Shown here one piece after another: positions 17,853 to 27,263 of a DNA stretch of 64,000 bases. The position numbers and the translations under genes are program-made. This DNA comes from Nemertoderma westbladi (taxonomy: Eukaryota > Xenacoelomorpha > Nemertodermatida > Nemertodermatidae). The stretch lies in assembly GCA_032718475.1 (NCBI GenBank), contig JAUCBJ010008224.1, forward strand, positions 1-64,000, written 5' to 3'. Numbering within the stretch: position 1 is the stretch's first letter; each line of letters opens with the position of its first letter. The notes under the pieces are model-generated. The model was not told the origin of the DNA. It was given only the letters and a program-made list of their open reading frames with translations, and searched no databases.

Positions 17853-17977
17853 ATTTATTGCCATACAGTAAAGTTAATTACGTTAAGTGTGAAGTTATCA
17901 GGCTAGGTATAAAGTAACAGCATAAGTGTAAAGTTATCACCCAAAATTTAAAGTGCTGCTTAACAAAGAAAATTTAT

Positions 17978-17983
17978 AATAAA
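17978..17983 (+). promoter_or_regulatory. Polyadenylation signal of the P transposase
   Basis: AATAAA lies about 250 bp after the transposase stop, the first canonical signal behind the 38-bp repeats and inside the P element. Confidence 0.5.
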
Positions 17984-18419
17984 TTTTTATTCTAGGGAAG
18001 CAATGGATGTGATTTTTAAATAAGACCAATTTCAATTAATTATAATCCAGCAGATTAACAGACAAACTGTAATAAATGACATAAAGTTTAATTAAAGTTT
18101 CATAACGTATGCATGCATCCTACGGAAAAAGTATTTAGTGCATAGTTATCAGGTTTTGTGATGATGACACCACCAATAATAGTATAGGTAGGTTATTAAA
18201 GGTCGGCCGCCAAGTCAGAATCGACCTGCACGTTGGCATGGCCTGTAATATAGTAGGCTATGATTACGGGACATGGTGTACATTTATCAGTACAAAGTGT
18301 AGTGATCTAGCTAGCTATAATAATAATTGTTTGTTGTGTTGCCTAGCAACATATCCAGAATCCTTAGCTGGGAAACCTTGCAACTAACGTTCTAGTTCCA
18401 GGGTTGCCACATGGCTCCC

Positions 18420-19860
18420 CCCAGCGGAGGGCACTGAAGTGATGATGCCTAGAACCCATAATAGTTCGAAGGCTTTATTATACGGCTTGAACGTAAAACT
18501 TGTTCCATTGTTGCTGGGGTTGGCGCCGGTGAGTGGTATGTGGGTGAGGGTGTACCGGTTAGCAGCGCTGGATTTGGAGCTGTGGTCGACCACTCCGATT
18601 TATACGCTACTTTGAGTCTGTCGACACAGACAGAGTCTTGTTTACCATTGATGTGGAGTAAGAATAATTTATCACCCGCCTTCAAGACTTTGAATGAACC
18701 TGAATAGGGCCGCTCCATGGGTCCGTGGTGCTTGTCTACTCGGACATAAACGAATCCAGTTGATTATAAATGGTTTAGAAAGTGTTCATGTTGTCGGCCA
18801 TGTTAGTTGAAAGGCGGAGGGAGTGCGGAATACATAGCAGTTTGAAGACGTAGCAGGAATTCGTTATCTGGAGAGTCAGTAGGAGATCCGCCCTGTAGAC
18901 ACTGCCCTGGGAGGTGTAGAGCTGTGTCGTAAACAAGGTCGACAGCTGAGCAGTTGATGTCTTCACTCCAGGCAGTCCGCATTCCGAGGAGAACGAGGGG
19001 TAACTCATCCATCCAGTGTGGGTTGTTGGGGCGAGCCTTTAAGGCAGCTTTAAGTTGACGGTGCATACGCTATACAATACCGTTAGCCTGAGGGTGATAG
19101 GCTGTAGTGGATGAGGCAGAGATGCCTAGAAGTTGATGTAGCTTCGACCATAAGTGCGAAGTGAATTGGGATCCGCGATACGAATTACCTTTTGATTCAG
19201 GGAGGGGTCCCACAAGGTCAACACGGAGACTGGCAAACCGTCGGTCGGGTTGTGGCCCATGTGTAAGTGGGGCATGTACATGACGTTACACTTTGAATGC
19301 CTGGCACAGATGGCACTCTCGGCACCATCTTCTGACATCAGATTTTAGTTTGTGCCAAACAATTCCTGGAGGAGATGGCGCGTTGCATTGGACGGCAACC
19401 AGTATGTGCCAGGTTGTGAATTGAGGTGAAAATGTGCTTAGTCCATGTAGCTGGCACTATGGGACGATTGTTGCCTGTAGAAATGTCGCACAGGACGAAA
19501 GAGACATCTTTGAGGTTGAGGCCAGATATAGCTGTCCGATAGGATGCGATTTCGTCGGAAGAAACCTGGTCAGCTGCCAATTGGCGGTAATCATTAGTCG
19601 GAATATGAATCTGCGGAGACTGTTGGACTGACTACACAAGAGCATCTGCAACCATATTGATATGGCGAACATCGGTGGTAAACTCTGATATGTATGAGAG
19701 TTGTCGAGTTTGTCGTGGTGATCTGTCGCTGGAGATCGTGTCTGTCGAAGCAGTCCCGATGGTGTACGGTCCCCAAGACCAGATAATGAGAGTAATTCGT
19801 TGTCTTTGACCGCTTGAGATTTACCGAAGGTTTTGATAAGGGCTGTCTTCAAAGTTTCAT
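18420..19860 (-). pseudogene. Internally deleted Ty3/Gypsy retrotransposon (gag end, RNase H end, integrase)
   Basis: Reading the minus strand from 19860 downward: a Gag-like piece with LKTALIKTF-type start and LGDRTPSGLLRQ; then after about 40 bp the end of RNase H, EFTTDVRHINMVADAL, near 19630-19700; then an integrase linker and zinc region (VSSDEIASYRTAISGL, RPIVPATWTKHIF, about 19340-19580); then HRQLKAALKARPNNPHW and LPLVLLGMRTAWSED (about 18900-19066); and the C-terminal end with PYSGSFKVLKAGDKLF and VDRLKVA (about 18600-18718). Frames shift and stops occur, so it is dead. Protease and reverse transcriptase are missing between Gag and RNase H. No LTRs were identified with confidence. 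Confidence 0.8.
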
Positions 19861-20537
19861 TGCGATCAGCAACTGGAGGGCTGAAGATAATCGATCTAAC
19901 TTATTTAGCAGTGGCATTGTCCAGAGCTGCAACGATGTAATTAAACTTTATCTTGTCGACAGTAATCGGGGGTGTTCTCGTTTCAAACTGACCCTCCACT
20001 GATTTAATATAGCGAAGTCCGTTCCATATAAATTTATAATTAATGTTTGCTATTTATGTTGTCAATAATTCCGATATATTATAACTGAAGTATTTCATTA
20101 AATAAAAACAAATTGTGACGTAGTGAAGTCAATAAATTATGTCATAAAAAAGCTTTAGCTTACTGTAGAACAAGGTCAATCAAATTAAATTGTTCTATAA
20201 AAAAATCTTTGATATTTTAAAAAACTCATAATAATAAAAAATGGTGATCAAGGGTTATTATTTGAAATTTAATTCCAGAAAGCTACTGGACACAGTAAAA
20301 ATATTCAAACGCTTACAATGTTTAATAATATATTTTGTAGATCACATAGGATATCGGCGGTCAATTGTCCTAGTTCCGTCCTAGTAAGACCCTTTACCTA
20401 AGTAGTACCCTTTGTTCTAGTTGACCCTTTGTCCTACCCTTTGAGCATCAGGTAATTTTTCCTACCTGATAAAGTTTTACAACATAGTATATTTACCAGT
20501 TTCTGTGTTTAACATTAGTGTTTATTTGTTGTTGCAG
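19861..20537. other. AT-rich non-coding stretch
   Basis: No gene or clear repeat is seen. The last 200 bp lead into a pyrimidine-rich TTTATTTGTTGTTGCAG that looks like the 3' end of an intron. Confidence 0.4.
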
Positions 20538-20755
20538 CTAAGCATTGGAATGTTTTGGAGCACACAGGCAGACTCCTAGCTTTCCCCGAGACGGTGCGTC
20601 GAGACATTCAGACAATAAACGCCATGTCGTCATTGTCGGTTATGTCCGTTACGACGCCGGTAGAAGGAACAACTACGAGCGGACTGTCTGATTCGATGGT
20701 TGACACCCCAACCCCGGAAGATTTAAAACCAATCTCAACCACAACAAACTCCTGA
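20538..20755 (+). CDS. Candidate last coding exon of a host gene (partial)
   Basis: An open frame begins directly behind a good acceptor (pyrimidine-rich tract ending in GCAG). It enters with two bases of a split codon, then encodes KHWNVLEHTGRLLAFPETVRRD and a Ser/Thr/Pro-rich tail, about 72 residues, to a TGA. The first 30 residues look like folded protein (charged, with Trp, Leu and Phe spaced), the rest like a disordered tail. CG and third-position composition differ from the AT-rich flanks. Two AATAAA signals follow at 21847 and 21896, after a MITE. I do not recognise the gene, and upstream exons are not found in the window; the intervening 9 kb are transposons. Confidence 0.4.
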
Positions 20756-20783
20756 TGATAAATCTGTCTGTCCGCCAATAGTA

Positions 20784-21822
20784 GGGTTGGTGCGCGAAAA
20801 TATTGTTGGCCTAGAAACAATTGAATAAGGGGTAACAAGATGCCCTGAATCGAGTGGCGGGGTGTTTTTTATTTTAAAAACACGATGAAACAGTCGAAAT
20901 TGCGGGTTTAAGCAAGTAATCACGGCAAGACAATTTTTAAATCGGCTGTGATTGGCTGCTACATATTTTACGTCACTACGCAGTGCTCAGATAAATTCTT
21001 ATATTGGTTTCTATGGAGGGTGATTTTAGTTCCATTAAAATACACATTTATTCTACATCATTTCACATGTGGGTTATATCAATTGAAAGCTCAACTGAAA
21101 ATAGAACTTGAAATATCAATTGAACATTGAAATGTTCATGATCATGAATTTAAGGTCTGTTTATTTAATCTTCATACTGTAATACAGTATTTATAATATT
21201 AATATCTATCTGTCTGTTTTACTTGCACCAGCGCGCCTTCTTATCAAGATTCAACCTTCTTATCAATCGATGAAGCAGACTGAGATTAACGAGGCAGAAT
21301 TTCTTAGAATAATCAAGAAAACTAATCTCTATTAGCGAAAGGAGATTTAAATTTAAAATTGAATGAATTAAGATGAACTTTTTTATAATACGATAGATCA
21401 TAATAATTATAAATACTGTATTACAGTATGAAGATTAAATAAACAGACCTTAAATTCATGATCATGAACATTTCAATGTTCAATTGATATTTCAAGTTCT
21501 ATTTTCAGTTGAGCTTTCAATTGATATAACCCACATGTAACCCACAAATGATGTACAATAAATGTGTATTTTAATGGAACTAAAATCACCCTCCATAGAA
21601 ACCAATATAAGAATTTATCTGAGCACTGCGTAGTGACGTCAAATATGTAGCAGCCAATCACAGCCGGTTTTCAAAATTGGCTTCCCGGGTTTACTTAAAC
21701 CCGCTATTTCGACCGTTTCCTGGTACTTTTACAAAAAACACACCCCTGACACTCAATTCAGGGCACCTTGTTTCCCCTTATTCGATTGTTTCTAGGCCAA
21801 CAATTTTTTCGCGCACCAACCC
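20784..21822. mobile_element. Foldback MITE with TA target duplication
   Basis: The arms of roughly 420 bp (20784-21200 and 21410-21822) are reverse complements with scattered differences; ends are GGGTTGGTGCGCG and CGCGCACCAACCC, each flanked by TA. The loop of about 200 bp has no coding capacity. TA duplication fits a Tc1/mariner-mobilised non-autonomous element. It begins 28 bp behind the stop of the candidate host exon. Confidence 0.88.
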
Positions 21823-21846
21823 TATAGTGCCGGAGATAATTTTAGG

Positions 21847-21901
21847 AATAAACATTCAATGTCTTTCTACTGTTTATGTTCACATGTTTGGGCGAAATAA
21901 A
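21847..21901 (+). promoter_or_regulatory. Two polyadenylation signals after the candidate host exon
   Basis: AATAAA at 21847-21852 and 21896-21901 lie just beyond the MITE. Without the MITE they would be about 55 and 105 bp after the stop of the exon at 20538-20755, a normal 3' UTR distance. Confidence 0.35.
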
Positions 21902-21902
21902 C

Positions 21903-24900
21903 TGACCAGGAAATTTGAGGCCCTTATTTGTTTGGTTTAGTTTGTAAAACTCTATTTGTTCCAGCATTTAGCGTTGTTTTTGCGTAATCAAGTAATACAT
22001 TACTTTATATTAAATATTTGTATAAGACTAAAGTGAAATACGTCGTGTGGTATTCTCTCAATAGTTAATACAAAGTCATGTTGTTTTCGTAGATAATTTC
22101 TATAATTATCTTATTACAGTTTAAATGATTTTCCTAATTTATTGATAAGAGAGCTAATCAATGGCAGACTGTAGTGTATCAGACTCAAAGGGTTACAAAA
22201 GAAAACAGTAATTAATTATTGATTTGAGACTGACCAACATACCCTAATAAAGGAGAATTAAATTGATAGAAAGTTCTTTACGTAATGGCATTCCCAAATA
22301 CGGGGGGGGGGGGGGGGGGGGCGCGTATGGAGTCAAAACCCATTTCAACGAATGACGACTTTGTATCGGCGAATTTATGTTAATTATTAATAAAGGGGAA
22401 GGTGTTAACGTTCGTTTATTGTTTTTATTTTATCCACCGGAACCATCAGTGACCTCATATACACACTTTTCCTTTTCTGAGGCGTTGGATACATTTCTAA
22501 TGCTAATACTAACTAATGCTAATAATAACTCTAATTTTTCGGCGTAATATGGCAAATTTTGGTTTGAGGTTACAAGTTTGAGATGAGATAGTTATAACAA
22601 AAAACCACGCGGGGGCCTCCCCCTTAATCCAGGCCTGGTAATCCCAGGCCTAACAGCCGAAGAAAACTTTAATTAACTTTACTTATAATTATATTTGAAT
22701 ATGTGTGGCAGTGCCAGTTGAATGGCAACCAGCCACTGAGCCAACATGTTTTGGGCGCGCCGCGGTGCGTCATGATGTGGTTGTGTACAGTCTTGGTCTG
22801 TAAACTCCCACGCGCCCCATCCCGGTATGTTTAACGCGTTCTTACAAGTGTTTGATTGTTTGTGCGACACCTACCCCCCTTACAAGTGAGGGACAGCATT
22901 GCTAATACAGTAGGTTTAAAGGAACAAGCCACTTCAAATACCTTAAATGGTAGATTATTGAGTACCAGCTTCCTCTGGGAGTATATTTCTGGGGGGACCT
23001 CACTGGAAATAAGTAGACTTTGTGTGTAATCCCCGGACTAACGGCCGAAGAAATTAGAATAATTTTTTTTTACATTCTATTAAGTTAGAATAATACAAAT
23101 ATGGCATAATCCAGACACACTATTGAGTTAGTACCGTTACTTCAATCTAAACTGTAGCAAGGCAAAGCAAAGCATGTTCGTGCATCACAGTACATACTAA
23201 AGAACAACAGATGATCCTTAAAATACTAGTTTCCTATATAAAATACAATTCTTAATTTAAATATGGGTTATTAAAAAATAATTAATCATAATTATGATTA
23301 TTTGATTATTTTGATTATTTGAGAATATAATTTCTCAAACTCAGTATCATTTCTCAAACCTTTTACTAATGATAGTCAACGGAGAATTTCGGTTGGTGAT
23401 GTTAGAGTTGAGAAATCAGAACAACCCAGCCATCTCAAACTAACTCACACTAAACACTGGCGCCACGGTTTGAGTTACATAGGTTGACTTTCAACAGTCC
23501 ATACTCAGCATTCCTGTTAGGTAATTAATTACTCTGGTTGAGTGAGACACCACATGGAAGGCAAGGGGCCTCTGTGCTCTGTCTGCTGCTTGGGCTCTGA
23601 GTTAATGGGCTGAATTACATAAGCTGGGCAGGCCCGGTTTGTAGGTGTGGTTCATAGAAGACATGTCAATCAATTCGTTCCTTATTTGTGGGAGCCACTA
23701 CTGGCATTGTTTAAACGTGCCTGTGTAGAGAAGGTTTGAATAAGTAATTTCATGAATTTTGTTGCGGTGCACCACCCCAACAAATAAAGTCACATCTGTG
23801 CGAGACTCAGTCTCCCTGCCTTTGGATATATATTGCATAGCCTACAAGAGGCCATGCCTTTGACTGTCTGACTCTTGTTATTAACCTACTGGTACCGGTG
23901 CCCACTGTACCTACAGTATATCACATACCTGTCCGCATGTCGCCATCGTGCAATAAGTACTGCTGTATGTTGTTTATTCAGTCTTGCTGTATTGACGTTA
24001 CAGCGTTATGTACCTGTAACAACTGCTGTTACATATAACTACAACTGATCTACATATATTTTATTATTATATACTGTATGTTCGGGTCCGTGATAGTTGG
24101 AGTTTACCTTGGAGTTCATCCGTGGTGGCACGGATGAGGGAGGGGGTAAGAAAAGGGGGAAGGATCTAAAAATAGCACCTAATAGGAAGCTTCTAGCTTC
24201 TTGCATTGCTACGGCTACCGGTACCTTGCTTGGCCTCTAGGCTGGCATAACCCTTATTTTCGCATGCAAATAAAAACGCGTTTTTGTGCAGTGATGTTAT
24301 ACGATATTATAATTAAACTAACTGCACTAACTATCTCACATTTATTTAATAATATATGGTAAAAAAAAGCAACCAACCTAGTAATTACAATAATTTACAA
24401 TAGTTATCGAATGTTCTAGGATGTAAATACTTAGTGTTGCTGCGCGATTAATGTAGTCGCAGTGCTACTAACAATAATCCTATCGGCTGACCTGGACAAT
24501 AAACTATTACCGCCAGGGTTTATGCAGTGGCTCTAATATACAGTCAGTATGGCAACAAATCAATGGGGAGTTTGAGAAATTGAAAAAGATGCTTGTATTA
24601 ATATCAAGACTTAGGTTTCGTACTGGCGAATAACGCATTCCTATTCCCAAAATTGCTAACAATCAATCTCTCCCTCAGAGAGAATTCCTGCAATAACCTG
24701 CTCCCTCTAGTACAGAGAAGAGACAGAGTCTACAAGGGTCCCGGCAGCCTACGTAATGCAGACGGCTTTAGAAGGAAGGAGATAGTCGAAAGATTGCAGT
24801 TTTTTTTGGAAGGAAATTTATTCAGAGTTGCTCAGGTCGTTATTATTTATATAATTTATAATATTATATTCAAAATTATACCGTAAACGATATACTAATT

Positions 24901-25451
24901 ACTAATATTCAATATGTAGGATTGATTGCCCTATTCTAGCCGTAAGAATACAAAAGTCTCTCCCGCTGTATTTCAGAATAATGAGCCCAGCTGTCGAGCT
25001 GACTATTGTATTTAAAAAAAAACTATCAATTAATCTATATAGTTGGCGATAATTGTTACTGTAGGTCAATAATACAGTATAGCCACGGCATTTATTGGCT
25101 TTCCATTATGCGGACAGATATGCCACCTAACATACTTCTAGATTGAGATTACAATACAATGCACAACTTAATTAACTCACACCACCAATAATCAACTTAC
25201 AATAATTAAATAAACCTATTAGTAAGTATAGTTACAATCTCTCGATAAATCGAATCACATATTAAATAAGCATAAAACTCAACTGAACTGAAATATAATT
25301 CTTCGTTTACAAATAAATATGAATATAGCACAATAAAGAAAAGGTCGGGATGATTATTGCCACGCGCAGCGGCGCCAACACTTAGCATTATTTTATAGGA
25401 AACGATTATCAAAAAACGTTATAGTTCTAGATTCTTGTAAAAAAAAAAAGG
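21903..25451. other. Intergenic DNA without a supported gene
   Basis: No convincing coding frame is seen. Items present: a poly-G run at 22303-22321; two related phrases ending in GGCCGAAGAAA-like sequence near 22655 and 23045; an AATAAAG followed by a C/T-rich stretch near 23790 that could be an LTR remnant; CATAGCCTAC and GGCCATGCC at 23836-23858, resembling the P-element end with a short deletion; and a perfect 8-bp hairpin CATCCGTG-GTGG-CACGGATG at 24117-24136. Confidence 0.4.
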
Positions 25452-26650
25452 GTAGAGGAGGTTGGGTGCGGTTAAGTAGACGTGCTTAGTTTGGTGTGTG
25501 GGTGCGTTAAAGTAGACGTGCTGAGGTGTGTGGGTGGGAGCGGGTAAGTAGACGTGCTTAAGTAGGTGGGTGTGTGTGGGTAAGTATACGTGCTTAGGTG
25601 GGTGGGTGCGGTGAAGTAGACGTGCTTGGGTGGGTGCGGTTAAGTAGGTGTGCTTAGGTGGGTGGGTGGGTGTGGTTAAGTCGACGTGCTTAGGTGGGTG
25701 CGGTTAACTAGGTGTGCTTAGTTAGGTGGGTGGGTGCGGGTAACTATACGTGCTTATGTGGGTGGGAGCGGTTAAGTAGACGTGTTTAGGTGTGTGGGTG
25801 GGAGCGGATAAGTAAACGAGCTTAAGTAGGTGGGTGGGTGCGGTTAAGTAGACGTGCTTAGGTGGGTGGGTGCGGTTAAGTAGACGTGCTTGGGTGGGTG
25901 GGTGGGTGCTGTTAAGTAGGTGTGCTTAGGTGGGTGGGTGGGTGTGGTTAATTAGACATGCTTAGGTGGGTGCGGTTAACTAGGTGTGCTTAGTTAGGTG
26001 GGTGGGTGCGGGTAAGTATACGTGATTAGGTGGGTGGGAGCGGTTAAGTAGACGTGTTTAGGTGTGTGGGTGGGAGCGGGTAAGTAAACGTGCTTAAGTA
26101 GGTGGGTGGGTGCGGTTAGGTAGACGTGCTTAGGTGGGTGGGTGCGGTTAAGTAGACGTGCTTGGGTGGGTGGGTGGGTGCGGTTAAGTAGGTGTGCTTA
26201 GGTGGGTGGGTGGGTGTGGTTAATTAGACATGCTTAGGTGGGTGCGGTTAACTAGGTGTGCTTAGTTAGGTGGGTGGGTGCGGGAAAGTATACGTGCTTA
26301 GGTGGGTTGGGTGGGTGGGTGCGGTTAAGTAGACGTGTTTAGGTGTGTGGGTGGGAGTGGGTAAGTAAACGTGCTTAAGTAGGTGGGTGGGTGCGGGTAA
26401 GTAGACGTGCTTATGTGGGTGGGTGCGGTTAAGTAGACGTGCTTGGGTGAGTGCGGTTAAGTAGACGTGCTTAGGAGGGTGGGTGGGTGGGTGCGGTTAA
26501 GTAGGTGTGCTTAGGCGGGTGGGTGGGTGCAGTTAAGTCGTGCTTAGGTGGGTGGGAGGATACGTGTAAGTAGGTTATGTAGGAATGGGTATGTATGGAT
26601 GGTTAAGTACAGTAGGTGTGTAATGATAGGTGGGTGGGTGGGGGTGAGTT
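25452..26650 (+). repeat. G-rich minisatellite with 272-bp higher-order period
   Basis: About 1.2 kb of units of the form GGTGGGTGCGGTTAAGTAGACGTGCTTA with many variants (GGTGGGTGGGTG, GGGAGCGG). The marker CTAGGTGTGCTTAGTTAGG recurs at 25708, 25980 and 26252, exactly 272 bp apart, showing a higher-order unit of about nine to ten basic repeats. The + strand is G-rich with runs able to form G-quadruplexes. No gene. Confidence 0.92.
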
Positions 26651-27254
26651 TAGCACCTATTCAGTAGTATTACCACTTCTCAATAAGGTAGATAGATAGC
26701 TGTATGTTTACAGTATAGAACGGTCGTAAAATAAAGGCGTCCCATTGGATGCTATTTATAGATCCATACCCCTTTTCTTTCCCCCTCTTCCCCCTTTTCT
26801 TACGCGCTCTTACCCCCAGCACAGAGAAGATCTTCCCCCAGCTCGCGCGCAGCAAACTGCCTGTATTTCTCTGTGGAAAGTGAACGCCGAGTGCTAAGTC
26901 ACCCGCACTGTCACGTGTCATGTCATGAAAATGACACTATGAGGGCGGAAGTTTAATTATTCTTTAATGTTTTATTATTATTTCATAATCACATACAATC
27001 TGACAATTCCACATACAAGTACACATTCAGACATTACGCATTACTTTAAACTGTTGTAGTACCGGTCAGACGGTACTTTATACAGTTAGCTTCAGAGCTT
27101 ATGTCAGCAGGTCAGTGCCCGTCAACCCGTGCCGATACGTACCGCAGCCGGTAGGCCATACTTTCGGTGCAATGTAGCAATGCGGTTTCGGTTTCGGAGA
27201 CCTCCACCTATTCTGCAGTACGGTACCGGTACTGTGTTCAGGCACTGCATATTG
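26651..27254. other. Non-coding stretch
   Basis: No gene seen. It holds a C/T-rich segment near 26770-26830 and several CGG/TACCGG motifs near 27060-27240. It ends at the GTATTTATA target duplication of the next element. Confidence 0.4.
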
Positions 27255-27263
27255 GTATTTATA

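Larger units (their letters stand above)
14796..18262 (+). mobile_element. P element (THAP-type) with terminal inverted repeats and 8-bp target duplication
   Basis: The element begins CATAGCCTACTATATTAC and ends with its reverse complement. The terminal inverted repeats run about 60 bp (14796-14855 and 18204-18262) with a few mismatches, including the palindromic-looking CTGACTTGGCGGCCG block. Both sides are flanked by the identical octamer ATTACGGG (14788-14795 and 18263-18270). Eight-bp target duplications and CA/TG ends fit the P superfamily. The element carries one transposase gene with a polyadenylation signal. Confidence 0.93.

Noticed and set aside
20343-20460. Short GTCCTAG/CCCTTTG phrases repeated near 20370-20440
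   Set aside because: Too short and irregular to call a repeat.
23760-23880. Possible LTR end near AATAAAG and the C/T-rich stretch
   Set aside because: No second LTR, primer binding site or target duplication was found.
24117-24136. Perfect 8-bp hairpin as a terminator or small RNA
   Set aside because: A single short hairpin in non-coding eukaryotic DNA without neighbouring gene end is not enough support.
24653-24886. 77-codon + strand frame
   Set aside because: No homologous pattern, no splice or poly-A context, and an AT-driven C-terminal end.
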